Below, in pieces: positions 8,936 through 17,863 of a DNA stretch of 64,000 nucleotides. Numbering within the stretch: the first letter of the stretch is position 1; every line of letters starts with the position of its first letter. Made by a program: the position numbers and the translations under genes. Source of the stretch: Pedobacter jeongneungensis (GTDB lineage Bacteria > Bacteroidota > Bacteroidia > Sphingobacteriales > Sphingobacteriaceae); contig NZ_AYMG01000006.1 of the NCBI RefSeq assembly GCF_000633455.1, positions 1 to 64,000 of the forward strand, given 5' to 3'. The notes below the pieces were generated by a model, which made no database searches, was not told where the DNA came from, and saw nothing but the letters and a program-made list of their open reading frames with translations.

Positions 8936-8958
8936 TTTTTTTGCCTTTTTGTGCCCGA

Positions 8959-8966
8959 CAAAATTA
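8959..8966 (-). promoter_or_regulatory. -7 promoter box of azoR
   Basis: On the minus strand this reads TAATTTTG (TAnnTTTG class), 23 bases before the azoR start. No -33 element sits at the standard spacing. Confidence 0.45.
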
Positions 8967-8968
8967 TG

Positions 8969-9020
8969 GATACGAAGTATCAAAAAGCTATCACTATACC
9001 AAAGGATAGCGCTATCCTTT
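8969..9020. promoter_or_regulatory. Two palindromes upstream of azoR, likely operator
   Basis: AAAGGATAGCGCTATCCTTT at 9001-9020 is a perfect 20-base palindrome. GATAC-GAA-GTATC at 8969-8981 is a second inverted repeat. Both lie immediately upstream of the azoR -7 box, where a dimeric redox or drug-sensing regulator (MarR, HxlR or TetR type) would bind. No such regulator is adjacent. Confidence 0.5.
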
Positions 9021-9071
9021 AGCATAGCAGCTATTCTTTTCCAGTAAAAAAGGAGTTTCAATTAACTATTG

Positions 9072-9175
9072 AAAAGTCGTCATTCACAACCCGATAGCTA
9101 TCGGGTTGATTGGGGATCTTAATGCATTAAGGTGTGATCATTTGCATTAAGATGCCCGCATGCGTGAGAACGAAA
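9072..9175. repeat. Dispersed repeat with 20-base palindromic core
   Basis: The core AACCCGATAGCTATCGGGTT at 9088-9107 is a perfect palindrome, followed by GATTGGGGATCTTAATGCATTAAG and CCCGCATGCG. It is the best-preserved copy of the family also found at 7075-7195. Confidence 0.7.
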
Positions 9176-9195
9176 ATACTACATTAATAATTACA

Positions 9196-11145
9196 CTATT
9201 TAACTAACTCAATCACCGCTACAAAACCACCATCTTTCACCATATTGATATCAATTGTTTCGCCTGCTTTAACCGGCTTTACAATGCGTTTAAAATCCAT
9301 GGCCTGAAAATCGGCATTGATCCCGTCCTTAATCAGCGTAATCTTATAGTTCGTATTTGGCTTTAAGAAACTGGTTTCAATTTTTAGATCATGCTTCTGA
9401 TCGTTACTCATTGCGCCGATAAACCATTTTTCGCCTTTACGTTTGGCCGTAACAATATATTCGCCCACGCTTGCCTCCAGAATTTTGGTTTCATCCCAGG
9501 TTACCGGAACACTGGTAATAAACGAAGTGGTTTCCGGCTCGCGCAAATAATTGAAAGGATTATCGGCCAGCATCTGAAAGCCACTTTCAAAAACAATGTA
9601 CATGGCCAGTTGATGCGCCCTTGTACCAATGCTCATGGTATTTACCCAGCTTGGCTTGTAATCCTGCTTATGTGCCGAACGCATGGCTCCTGGTGTATAA
9701 TCCATTGGCCCCACTGCATTACGCAGAAAAGGCAGAAATAAGTTATTGTTGGGTGTAGCCAGGCCACCTCCAATATTTTGTTCCATTCCTACAACTCCTT
9801 CGTACGAAAGTACATTGGGATAAGCGACCTCAAGTCCGGCAGGTTTAAATGCGCCATGAAAATCTACTAAAATATGGTGTTTGGCCGCTTCTTTGGCTAC
9901 ACGAGTATAATAATTCACCATCCACTGGTCGCTTCTATCCATAAAATCGATTTTCACCCCTGCAATGCCCCACTTTTCAAGCGTTTCGAAAATATTTAAG
10001 TTATTTTCTACTGCCAGCCAGGTAAACCAAAGTACGATTTTTACATTTTTCTGTTTGCCATAAGCAATCAGTTCCTGCAGGTTGATGGTTGGATTAGGTT
10101 CAAACGGATTTAAGGTGGTTTTAGCCCATCCTTCATCCATAATGATGTAAGGAATGTCAAATTTAGCAGCAAAATCAATGTAATATTTATAGGTATCCTG
10201 GTTATAACCCGATTTAAAATCGACCCCATAAACATAAGCGTTGTGCCACCACTCCCAGGTAACCTGACCAGGTTTTATCCATTTGGTATCTTGTAATTGA
10301 TTGGGTGTACTCAATTTATACACCATTTGGTTTGCTGCCAATTGGGTGTCTTTATCAGTAATAACTAAAAAACTCCACGGAAAAGATCTTTTTCCAGCAG
10401 TTTTGGCAATATAACCGGCTTCATTTAAAATTTTCTTACTTCTGTCTCCATCTTCTCCAAAAGCCAGAGGTACTTTAGGAAAAACAGCATCAATACTTTT
10501 ATCATTTACTGCTTTTACAAATAAACATGGGTAATCATAAAGATCAGCCTCAGATAATAAGGCTTTGTACTTACCGGTATTAAATAAAATTGGCAGTACG
10601 CTCATTTTATCCTTATTTACTTTTCCAAGCTCATCCTGACGGTAGAGAATCTCGTAAGCAGTTTTGAAACTACCAGTTTCGAGATATGTTGTTTTAACAT
10701 TATCGTTGAAATTGAGCTGCACATCTTCACTGTTTACTGTGATAGAATCTTTTTTATTGGTAATGAAACGATAAGCAATCCCATCGTTATAAGCCCTGAA
10801 TTCGACACTGAAATCACCTTTAAAATCGAGTTTTAACAGGTTATAATAGTTTACCACCCTACTATTTTTAAGTGGAATTACCGGGTTTGAAGTAGTATTG
10901 ACCGTAGAAAGTGTCTTTTTGATCAGCTTGGCATTGGCACCCAGTTTAGCCTGATCCAGATTTAACTGCAGATATGAATCGGCCAAAAAAGAATCGCCAT
11001 TAAAAGTAACGGCATAACCAATCCTATCTTTAATATTTATCGATATTTTAATGCGTTTATCGGGCGATAAGAGTTCAATTGGTGCGCTAAATAACTTTAT
11101 TGTAAAAAACAGCAATAAAATAGATAGTGATAAGTGTTTTCTCAT
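9196..11145 (-). CDS. GH97-family glycoside hydrolase, exported
   Basis: GH97 enzymes of Bacteroidota are calcium-dependent alpha-glucosidases or alpha-galactosidases acting in the periplasm. A signal peptide covers residues 1-20 (cut before APIELL). An N-terminal beta-sandwich leads into the barrel from WKPGQVTWEWWHN-like sequence near residue 290, then YIIMDEGW, GVKIDFMDRSDQ, HILVDFHGAFKPAG and LSYEGVVGMEQN. The aspartate in KIDFMD is at the position I associate with the nucleophile of the retaining, alpha-galactosidase branch, so that activity is more likely than SusB-type glucosidase; this is inference. The 649-residue length is normal. It stands alone. Confidence 0.92.
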   Translation of the reverse strand: MRKHLSLSILLLFFTIKLFSAPIELLSPDKRIKISINIKDRIGYAVTFNGDSFLADSYLQLNLDQAKLGANAKLIKKTLSTVNTTSNPVIPLKNSRVVNYYNLLKLDFKGDFSVEFRAYNDGIAYRFITNKKDSITVNSEDVQLNFNDNVKTTYLETGSFKTAYEILYRQDELGKVNKDKMSVLPILFNTGKYKALLSEADLYDYPCLFVKAVNDKSIDAVFPKVPLAFGEDGDRSKKILNEAGYIAKTAGKRSFPWSFLVITDKDTQLAANQMVYKLSTPNQLQDTKWIKPGQVTWEWWHNAYVYGVDFKSGYNQDTYKYYIDFAAKFDIPYIIMDEGWAKTTLNPFEPNPTINLQELIAYGKQKNVKIVLWFTWLAVENNLNIFETLEKWGIAGVKIDFMDRSDQWMVNYYTRVAKEAAKHHILVDFHGAFKPAGLEVAYPNVLSYEGVVGMEQNIGGGLATPNNNLFLPFLRNAVGPMDYTPGAMRSAHKQDYKPSWVNTMSIGTRAHQLAMYIVFESGFQMLADNPFNYLREPETTSFITSVPVTWDETKILEASVGEYIVTAKRKGEKWFIGAMSNDQKHDLKIETSFLKPNTNYKITLIKDGINADFQAMDFKRIVKPVKAGETIDINMVKDGGFVAVIELVK

Positions 11146-11345
11146 ATTTGATTAGGTCTTTGTGTTTTAAACAGATTAGATAAATCGTTTTAGTTAAATA
11201 AAGTTAACCACAGTTTTCGATTTCGCAAGATATTTTTAGTAATACCCCTAAATTCTAAGCAGTAGATTGAAAAACACCACACAAGCAAAGGGCCAGCTTA
11301 ATAAATTAAACCGGCCCTTCTATTTTATTGATTGCTATTGAAAAA

Positions 11346-12017
11346 TTATTTTCCGGCTAGAGCATTAACCTGTTTCAGGTGTTTTTTCAGTTCCGGCAAA
11401 TATTTATTGGCGTATGCTTTGATGGCATTATCGGTAGATTGGGAAGCTTTTTCGAACAATGCAATTGCGTTTTGATGATCAGCAACCGTCATTTCTATAT
11501 AGACTTGATCAAAAGCAGTTCCGCTTAATCCCTTAAGTTTTTCTGTTGCATTGGTTACTTCGGCTTCGCCGTTCCCTGTTTTTTTCGATTGCCCTGTATT
11601 ACCTGCTTCGCCTGCTGCATTTTTAGTGCGTGAAGTGTCCCTGAGGTTTTCGGGAGAAGAATCGATTCTGCCATCCGGCTGCTGCCCTCCCTCAGGCAAA
11701 CTCATTGGCAGGTCAACTTTTTTAAGTTTCGCCAGCGCCCTGAGTTCTTCATTGGCTTTGGTATGGGAAACAACCATCATCTGACCAAATGATTTGATTT
11801 TTTTATCTGTGGCATTATCAAAGGCCAGTTTTCCGGTCAATAATGCTTTCGTCCCTAAAACAGAAGCCTGCTGCAAAAACCCAGCTGTTGTTAAACTATC
11901 TTGTTGTTTGATGGTAATGTGATGCTGTAAACTGGCCTGAGCAGGATCACTAAACGAGATAACTGAAATGACGATTCCAACTGCGGCTGTTTTAATGGTA
12001 TAAAGATGATTTTTCAT
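11346..12017 (-). CDS. DUF4142 protein with an internal low-complexity insert
   Basis: DUF4142 proteins are exported four-helix ferritin-like bundles of unknown function. A signal peptide (about residues 1-28, ending SDPAQA) precedes the helical body. Between the helices holding ALAKLKKVDLPM and LKGLSGTAFDQVYIEMTVADH is an insert of about 45 polar residues rich in Gly, Ser, Asn and Glu. The second DUF4142 gene of this window (23122-23703) has an ordinary short loop there. The family motif VADHQNAIALFEKASQS is intact, so the gene is probably functional. Confidence 0.88.
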   Translation of the reverse strand: MKNHLYTIKTAAVGIVISVISFSDPAQASLQHHITIKQQDSLTTAGFLQQASVLGTKALLTGKLAFDNATDKKIKSFGQMMVVSHTKANEELRALAKLKKVDLPMSLPEGGQQPDGRIDSSPENLRDTSRTKNAAGEAGNTGQSKKTGNGEAEVTNATEKLKGLSGTAFDQVYIEMTVADHQNAIALFEKASQSTDNAIKAYANKYLPELKKHLKQVNALAGK

Positions 12018-12180
12018 GGCTAAATGGTTCTGATGTATAGTATTACAACCTTAGCAGCAATTAAAAAGTTTGAAAAATAACCCATCTTGTTTTTGAAGCT
12101 AACAGTGGCAATGATTTAAAAAAAATATTTTGTTTAAACTTAATCGGTTTTGAACCTGTTCTAATTATAAAGAACATACC

Positions 12181-12492
12181 ATGGAAAATCTAGAAAATAA
12201 TCAACCAGAAGAGGAAATTCAAAACATCGAACAGTTTCAGATCAACCGATCACAGGGAAATGCTGCTGAAGGGCATACCACGCCGGAACCTGAAGATGAT
12301 AATGAATATACTGAAGATGAGGTCCCATTTGCAGATGGCGAAGGCACACAATTAAATGAAGAAATTGAAGGCCCTGAAGATGAAGAGGATGAGGAAGACC
12401 AGGAAGAAACTGAGGATTACAATGAATCAGACATTGAGGAACTGGATAAAGACCCGAATGCTTATGATGAAGATGATAGTGAAATGTTATAA
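12181..12492 (+). CDS. Highly acidic small protein, unknown function
   Basis: I recognise no domain. The 103-residue product is dominated by Glu and Asp, with one lysine and one arginine in total, and would be intrinsically disordered with a very low isoelectric point. Acid runs such as GPEDEEDEEDQEETEDY fill the C-terminal half. There is no signal peptide. The ATG is at the end of an AT-rich leader and a good terminator follows at 12521, which supports a real transcript. Its neighbours give no clue to function. Confidence 0.75.
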   Translation: MENLENNQPEEEIQNIEQFQINRSQGNAAEGHTTPEPEDDNEYTEDEVPFADGEGTQLNEEIEGPEDEEDEEDQEETEDYNESDIEELDKDPNAYDEDDSEML

Positions 12493-12520
12493 ATCAGAAA
12501 CGTACACATGAATGAAAATT

Positions 12521-12552
12521 GCCAGATTGATCATCAGTCTGGCTTTTTTTTT
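12521..12552 (+). terminator. Rho-independent terminator after the acidic protein gene
   Basis: GCCAGATTGAT pairs with ATCAGTCTGGC (12521-12543, one bulge), followed by nine T residues. Confidence 0.85.
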
Positions 12553-13375
12553 ATTTAAATAAAGATGATCCGCAATATTTACAGAACAAGGCATCGCTAT
12601 CATGTCCTTCCCTGCTACAGCTCGGACAAGATTCCGGCAGTTCTTTTTTCTGCCGTGAAGCAACGGCAATATCGTGGGTAATAATTCCGGTAGGTACCGC
12701 TATAATGGCATAACCGATAAGCATGACTACAGAAGCGACAAATTTACCAAGCGGTGTAATGGGTGAAATATCACCATAACCTACTGTAGTAATGGTTACA
12801 ATGGCCCAATAAATGCTTTCCGGAATATTGGAGAACCCATTTTCACGCTTTTCTACCAGATACATAATTGAACCCAGAATTACGGTGATGGTTAAAACGG
12901 TAAGCAGGAATATACTGATCTTGCGTACACTGTTTTTTAAGGCCTGGGTTAAAAAGTTGATCTCCGTTAAAAAGTGACCGAGTTTAAAGATCCTGAATAC
13001 CCGGAGCAACCTTAAGGCCCTGAAAACAAGTAATGACTGTGCGCCGATAAAAAATATACTTAAATATGAGGGCAGTAATGCAACCAGATCAATAATGCCT
13101 AACGGACTTAATACATACCTGATCGGTTTGCGGATGCTGACCAATCTTAAAATATACTCGATGGTGAAAAGAGCTGCAAAAATCCATTCGGTAATGTTGA
13201 ACAGTTTCCCATATTTTAAGTGGATGCTCACCACACTATCAAGCATTACGACAATAATACTGGAAAAAATGGCGATCAATAAACCAACATCAAAGGCTTT
13301 GCCCGCTGGGGTATTCGATTCGTAAATTACCTCGTGCAGTTTAAAACGCCAATCTTTTGGTTGATCTGATGCCAT
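12551..13375 (-). CDS. Voltage-gated potassium channel with C-terminal zinc ribbon
   Basis: A six-helix inner-membrane K+ channel of 274 residues. The S4 voltage sensor RALRLLRVFRIFKLG places Arg at 119, 122, 125 and 128. The selectivity filter TTVGYGD is at 196-202, followed by the S6 pore helix. Unusually for a short Kv-type channel, the cytoplasmic tail ends in a four-cysteine ribbon (Cys250, 253, 265, 268: CPSC and CKYC), probably binding zinc; it could tune gating or tetramer assembly. It lies 28 bases downstream of the SDR gene in the same direction and may be co-transcribed with it. Confidence 0.92.
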   Translation of the reverse strand: MASDQPKDWRFKLHEVIYESNTPAGKAFDVGLLIAIFSSIIVVMLDSVVSIHLKYGKLFNITEWIFAALFTIEYILRLVSIRKPIRYVLSPLGIIDLVALLPSYLSIFFIGAQSLLVFRALRLLRVFRIFKLGHFLTEINFLTQALKNSVRKISIFLLTVLTITVILGSIMYLVEKRENGFSNIPESIYWAIVTITTVGYGDISPITPLGKFVASVVMLIGYAIIAVPTGIITHDIAVASRQKKELPESCPSCSREGHDSDALFCKYCGSSLFK

Positions 13376-13403
13376 AGTATGTTATTTAGGCTAAAGGTAA
13401 GCA

Positions 13404-14255
13404 TTAACCATTTACTACTTCCCCACCGTTTACGTGAATCACCTGTCCGGTAATAAAAGAAGCATCATCAGAAGCCAGAAAAACATAGGCTGGTCCTAAT
13501 TCAGAAGGTTGCCCTGCCCTTTCCATCGCCGTTTCAGATCCAAAAGATTTTATTTTTTCCTGATCAAATGTTGAAACGATAAGTGGCGTCCATACCGGGC
13601 CAGGTGCAACAGCATTTACCCGGATACCTGTTTTAGCCAGATTTGTAGCCAGAGAACGGGTAAAAGAAGTAATCGCGCCTTTGGTTGATGAATAATCGAT
13701 CAGGTTTGGCGACGAACGGTAAGCGGTTACGGAGGTGGTGTTAATAATCGTATCGCCTGCGTGAAAATGCTCCAATACTTCGTTTGCAAAATAAAAATAA
13801 CCGAATATGTTCGTACGGAAAGTATCTTCAAGTTGTTTATCGTCAATTTTCTTCGGGTCTTTTTGTGGCACCTGCATTCCGGCATTGTTCACCAATATAT
13901 TGATCTTCCCAAATTTTTTAACCGTTGATTCTACTGCTTTTTTGCAAAAAGCAGGTTTCTTAACGTCGCCTTTAATCAATAAACACTTTTTACCTTCAGC
14001 TTCAATCATTTTTTGGGTTTCCTTTGCATCAATGTCTTCATCCAGGTAAACAATGGCCACATTTGCACCTTCTCTTGCAAAATGCACCGCCACCGAACGA
14101 CCAATCCCACTGTCGCCGCCTGTAATTAATGCCACTTTTTCGTTAAGCTTTCCAGCTCCTTTATAATCAGCTTTGATTACTTCAGGCCTAGGATCCATCC
14201 TGGCTTCAATACCCGGTTGTTTATTTTGTTTAGCTGGCGTTTTTTGAGTTTTCAT
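13404..14255 (-). CDS. Short-chain dehydrogenase/reductase (YghA-like)
   Basis: An NAD(P)-dependent oxidoreductase of the classical SDR fold, with a 40-residue N-terminal extension typical of the YghA/glucose-1-dehydrogenase-like subgroup. The nucleotide-binding motif is TGGDSGIG, NNAG is the structural motif, and the catalytic Ser plus YSSTK form the active site (TTSVTAY then YSSTKGA). The C-terminus ITGQVIHVNGGEVVNG is standard. The substrate is unknown; relatives are often stress-induced. At 283 residues it is complete. Confidence 0.92.
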   Translation of the reverse strand: MKTQKTPAKQNKQPGIEARMDPRPEVIKADYKGAGKLNEKVALITGGDSGIGRSVAVHFAREGANVAIVYLDEDIDAKETQKMIEAEGKKCLLIKGDVKKPAFCKKAVESTVKKFGKINILVNNAGMQVPQKDPKKIDDKQLEDTFRTNIFGYFYFANEVLEHFHAGDTIINTTSVTAYRSSPNLIDYSSTKGAITSFTRSLATNLAKTGIRVNAVAPGPVWTPLIVSTFDQEKIKSFGSETAMERAGQPSELGPAYVFLASDDASFITGQVIHVNGGEVVNG

Positions 14256-14448
14256 TGCTTTGGCTTTATCAGGTTAATATTTTACTATCGCTCTTTAAAC
14301 AAAGATTTCGACGGCAAAGTTTTCCTGTACTCAAATCTCCAGCAGAATTTTTAAACCAATTTAACTTAATATTTTGCTCATATCCCAACATTTTTAAAGC
14401 CCATAGCTCAGTAAATTAGCACTTTATCCTAACCAAAAACAATCACAA

Positions 14449-15798
14449 ATGAGAAAACCTATTTTATCCGTTTTGCTGTTCTTAAGCTTAACCTTACCCG
14501 GCTTTGCCCAAAAACGATTAGGCAACGAAACCGCAGCACAAAAAACAAAAAGAATGGAATGGTGGACAGATGCCCGTTTCGGGATGTTCATCCACTGGGG
14601 GCTTTATGCCTTACCTGCCCGCCACGAATGGGTGAGAAATGCCGAACGGATTACCAACGAGAATTATCAGAAATATTTCGATCAGTTTAACCCCGATTTA
14701 TTTGATCCAAAAAAATGGGCTAAAGAAGCTAAAGCTGCAGGGATGAAATACGCGGTATTAACGACCAAACACCATGAAGGTTTTACTTTATTTGATAGTA
14801 AATACACTGATTATAAAGCTACGAATACACTGGCTAAAAGAGATCTGGTAAAAGAATTTTTAGATGCTTTCCGAGCAGAAGGTATAAAAGTCGGTTTTTA
14901 TTATTCGCTAATCGATTGGCACCACCCCGATTTTCCTGTCGATAAATATCACCCATTAAGACCGCAAACTGAAAGCGATGAATCTTATGCAGCGCTGAAT
15001 AAAAACAGGGATATGGCCAAATACCGTAAATACCTGTATAACCAGGTTACAGAATTGCTCACCAAATACGGAAAAATCGACATTCTTTGGGCCGATTTCT
15101 CCTATCCTGGCAAATATGGCAAAGGCCGCAACGATTGGGGATCGGTAGAGTTGCTTAAACAGATTAGAAAATTGCAACCGGGTATTATTGTAGATAACCG
15201 CTTAGACCTGAACGATTACGAAGATGGTACCGATTTTGAAACGCCTGAACAGGTTGGTCCGAAGGAACTGGAGAAATACCGTGGAAAAGTTTGGGAAACC
15301 TGTCAAACCTTCTCCGGATCGTGGGGATACCACCGCGATGAAAATACCTGGAAAACGAACAGAAAATTATTGGATTTACTCATCACTTCGGTAGCCAATG
15401 GAGGTAATTTATTATTGAATGTTGGTCCTACTGCCCGTGGCGAATTTGACAGCCGAGCCAATACCGCTTTAGATAGTTTAGGGCTTTGGATGCATGCCAA
15501 CTCAAAATCGATTTACCACTGTAGTTTTGCTCCTGCCGAATTTAAAGCACCTGAAGGTGTTAAACTCACCTATAATAAGGATACTAAAAAATTATATGTA
15601 CACCTGTTCGAATACCCAAATACAGGTACTATCGCCTTAGAAGGTTATAAAGACAAAGCAAAATATGCCCAGTTTTTACATGATAATTCGGAGGTACAGA
15701 TCGACAATGAAAAATCAACAGGTAATACACTCGTATTAAAACTGCCAAAGAAAAAGCCGGATTTTGAAATCCCGGTAATTGAATTAACGTTGAACTAA
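14449..15798 (+). CDS. GH29 alpha-L-fucosidase, exported
   Basis: A retaining alpha-L-fucosidase that releases terminal fucose from glycans in the periplasm or outside. The signal peptide is residues 1-20 (cut after LPGFA). The family signature GMFIHWGLYALPARHEW is near residue 45, and the nucleophile is the aspartate in ILWADFSYPG. TTKHHEGFTLFDS contributes the conserved substrate-binding His pair. The 449-residue length fits a GH29 enzyme with a short C-terminal beta-domain. A terminator follows directly and the gene is single. Confidence 0.93.
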   Translation: MRKPILSVLLFLSLTLPGFAQKRLGNETAAQKTKRMEWWTDARFGMFIHWGLYALPARHEWVRNAERITNENYQKYFDQFNPDLFDPKKWAKEAKAAGMKYAVLTTKHHEGFTLFDSKYTDYKATNTLAKRDLVKEFLDAFRAEGIKVGFYYSLIDWHHPDFPVDKYHPLRPQTESDESYAALNKNRDMAKYRKYLYNQVTELLTKYGKIDILWADFSYPGKYGKGRNDWGSVELLKQIRKLQPGIIVDNRLDLNDYEDGTDFETPEQVGPKELEKYRGKVWETCQTFSGSWGYHRDENTWKTNRKLLDLLITSVANGGNLLLNVGPTARGEFDSRANTALDSLGLWMHANSKSIYHCSFAPAEFKAPEGVKLTYNKDTKKLYVHLFEYPNTGTIALEGYKDKAKYAQFLHDNSEVQIDNEKSTGNTLVLKLPKKKPDFEIPVIELTLN

Positions 15799-15820
15799 TC
15801 TGCCTATATTAATCAGCGAA

Positions 15821-15851
15821 AGCCTGCAAGTTAAAGCTTGCGGGCTTTTTT
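15821..15851 (+). terminator. Rho-independent terminator of the fucosidase gene
   Basis: AGCCTGCAAG (15821-15830) pairs with CTTGCGGGCT, with one wobble pair, followed by six T residues. Confidence 0.85.
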
Positions 15852-15931
15852 GTGAATGGAACTTTATATAGTCTTAAATAAAGATGAACAAAACATATCG
15901 TGGTTTTTATTGTCTTCAAATAAAAAATATC

Positions 15932-16183
15932 ATGAAAGTAAAAGGCACATTTATTTATACCCTTAAAACAGGCGAAAATGCTTTGATTCTATTAACAGAA
16001 AATAAAATAGAACAGGATAAACTTTATCAGCATTTAGCCATTGATGCTTATCAGTTTAAAAAAGAAATTGTAGAAGAAGAGCCACGTATTGTATTGATAT
16101 CCGCAGGTTATAAAAATGAAAATAATGAAATCATCTGGAACCGGGAATATATACCTGTACCCAAATGGTACGACCAGAATTAA
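15932..16183 (+). CDS. Small protein of unknown function
   Basis: I do not recognise this 83-residue protein. It starts at the ATG of MKVKGTFIYTLKTGEN; an upstream in-frame ATG at 15884 would add 16 less convincing residues. Alternating strands and one helix (KLYQHLAIDAYQFKKEI) suggest a small alpha/beta domain, with no signal peptide. It ends 43 bases before the DUF481 gene and may be transcribed with it. Confidence 0.65.
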   Translation: MKVKGTFIYTLKTGENALILLTENKIEQDKLYQHLAIDAYQFKKEIVEEEPRIVLISAGYKNENNEIIWNREYIPVPKWYDQN

Positions 16184-16226
16184 ATTCAGACTAAACATAT
16201 TGACAGCGATAAATGTTAAGTTGCTT

Positions 16227-16946
16227 ATGAAGTTTATTGTATTGCCATTTTTATTTTTTATATCGTTTTTTAAGTCATACGCTCAATATACAGATAGTAC
16301 CAATTACCACGTACTGCTTACTTCAACCGGATCGATTAACCGCACAAATGAAGACCGTGCTTATTTATTAAACAACGCATTAAATTTTGGATTGAAAAAG
16401 AAAAGTTTTGTATTAAACTCTACTTCTGCATGGCTTTATGGCAAACAGAACAACAACTTAACCAATAATGATTTTTCGACTACACTGAACTTTAATCTAT
16501 ATAAAACCTTTCCTCATTTTTATTATTGGGGTTTGGTGAATTACAATACCAGTTATTCGTTAAAATTAAAAAACCAATTGCTTGCGGGAGGTGGCATTGC
16601 TTATAGCGTATTAGACAAACCCAATGCCTATATCAACCTGAGTGATGGGGTATTATTTGATCAAAGTAGCTTAATTGTTGGCGATAGCTACAATACCTAC
16701 CGAAATTCCTTAAGGTTACAATACCACTTTATGATCAGGGAATTGATTACTATTGATGGGAATCACTTTTTGCAAAACTCTTTCGATAGAAAAGGCGATT
16801 ATATTATACGTTCGTCAGCAACCCTCGGATTAAAACTCCGTAAATGGATCAGTTTAACAACTGCGCTAAATTACAATAAGCTGAATATCACCAATAGTGA
16901 AAACCTAAATCTCACTTATGGATTAACGCTTGATAAGTATTTTTAG
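16227..16946 (+). CDS. DUF481-like outer-membrane beta-barrel protein
   Basis: A signal peptide (MKFIVLPFLFFISFFKSYAQ) precedes about 220 residues of alternating aromatic and polar strands ending in aromatic LTYGLTLDKYF, as in DUF481 outer-membrane barrels. The start is the ATG just before the signal sequence; the longer frame overlaps the upstream gene and is rejected. The function of DUF481 proteins is not established. Confidence 0.75.
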   Translation: MKFIVLPFLFFISFFKSYAQYTDSTNYHVLLTSTGSINRTNEDRAYLLNNALNFGLKKKSFVLNSTSAWLYGKQNNNLTNNDFSTTLNFNLYKTFPHFYYWGLVNYNTSYSLKLKNQLLAGGGIAYSVLDKPNAYINLSDGVLFDQSSLIVGDSYNTYRNSLRLQYHFMIRELITIDGNHFLQNSFDRKGDYIIRSSATLGLKLRKWISLTTALNYNKLNITNSENLNLTYGLTLDKYF

Positions 16947-17190
16947 TTTAGTCGGGAGTCCGTAGTCAGAAGTTCTGCTGAGTAGATTATCTAGATTAGT
17001 CACCCTGAGCGGAGTTGAAGGGTATTTAGTTTATAGTTGAGCGTTTGGACTTCGGAATGCATTTAGTCAAAACTCCGAAGTTGATTAACGGATTAATCCT
17101 ACCAATAAACTGTATAAAAGATTGCTTCACACTGCCCACTTATCCCAATACTTCAGTTCGCAATGACGAATTGGACTATAAACTAACGGC
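16947..17190. repeat. Composite of several dispersed repeat types
   Basis: This gap joins an AGTCCGTAGTCAGAAGT stretch, a CACCCTGAGCGGAGTTGAAGGG stretch (about 17000-17022) and an AGATTGCTTC...CGCAATGACGA stretch (about 17120-17168). A frame of 85 codons across it decodes only repeats and is not counted as a gene. From 17190 to 17424 I see nothing but AT-rich sequence. Confidence 0.6.
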
Positions 17191-17424
17191 CAGTGAAATT
17201 GCAAATGAACCAATAAGGCACTTAGCAATGTGCATTTGGCATCAGTTAACCGATTACCAATTTAAACATTTAACGCATTCATTAATCAATCGCTGTAGAT
17301 AAATTGTCCTCTTCCTAACCATTGTTGAAAATTTTATAAGAATAAAACGCACTGAAATAGAACACTTAGCAATTTTTATTGATACAACTTGCAAAAAGAA
17401 GTTCGAAGATATGCCTTCAAATGA

Positions 17425-17432
17425 TAATTTTG
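17425..17432 (+). promoter_or_regulatory. -7 box directly before a small coiled-coil gene
   Basis: TAATTTTG ends four bases before the start codon at 17437, so a transcript from it would be leaderless or nearly so. Confidence 0.4.
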
Positions 17433-17436
17433 TGTT

Positions 17437-17637
17437 ATGGCAAATACTAACGTTAGAAAATCAATCCAGAATAAGATCGAATCATTAGGTAAGGAAATCG
17501 AAACCTTACAGGGAGAACTAAAAAGATGGGAAAAAATTGCAGCCGATTATGAAACCAATTCGGAAAGCATTGATTTGATTTTATCGATACAATTACCTGA
17601 AAAACCTGAACCAAAAGCGAAAAAGGTGAAATTGTAA
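17437..17637 (+). CDS. Small coiled-coil protein
   Basis: A 66-residue protein of unknown function. Residues 6-42 form a strongly charged heptad-patterned helix (KIESLGKEIETLQGELKRW) and the tail is Pro/Lys-rich. There is no signal peptide. A -7 promoter box before it and a strong terminator after it support a genuine short transcription unit. Confidence 0.65.
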   Translation: MANTNVRKSIQNKIESLGKEIETLQGELKRWEKIAADYETNSESIDLILSIQLPEKPEPKAKKVKL

Positions 17638-17644
17638 AGCATTA

Positions 17645-17686
17645 AAACAAATAAAACCCGGACGAAGATCCGGGTTTTATTTGTTT
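17645..17686. terminator. Strong bidirectional terminator
   Basis: A perfect 18-base stem (17645-17662 with 17669-17686) around a CGAAGA loop, GC-rich at the loop end and A/T-rich at the base. Confidence 0.88.
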
Positions 17687-17719
17687 AAAGATTAAAAACC
17701 TTAAAAAGAAATCAATAAG

Positions 17720-17845
17720 AAAAGTCGTCATTCCCGCGCAGGCGGGAATCTTAAAGCCTTTTGCATTACGATCCCCAATCAACACGATAGCTATTGGGTT
17801 AGGAATAATAATTCTTATGGGATAAATTTCTCCCGAATGACGATT
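17720..17845. repeat. Dispersed repeat with degenerate palindromic core
   Basis: Begins GTCGTCATTCCCGCG, contains GCGGGAATCTTAA, ATCCCCAATCAA and a decayed core at 17781-17800, and ends CCCGAATGACGA. It is a rearranged member of the family at 7075 and 9072 and lies just after the PepSY gene. Confidence 0.6.
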
Positions 17846-17863
17846 TCATTTAAGTGAGAAGTT

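Noticed and set aside
14399..14431. A stretch resembling the 5' half of a tRNA (CCCATAGCTCAGTAAATTAGCAC)
   Set aside because: No matching acceptor 3' half, anticodon stem or T-loop (GTTCRA) follows, and it runs into the fucosidase leader.
17045..17302. An 85-codon frame
   Set aside because: Its middle decodes the AGATTGCTTC...CGCAATGACGA repeat and its composition is poor.
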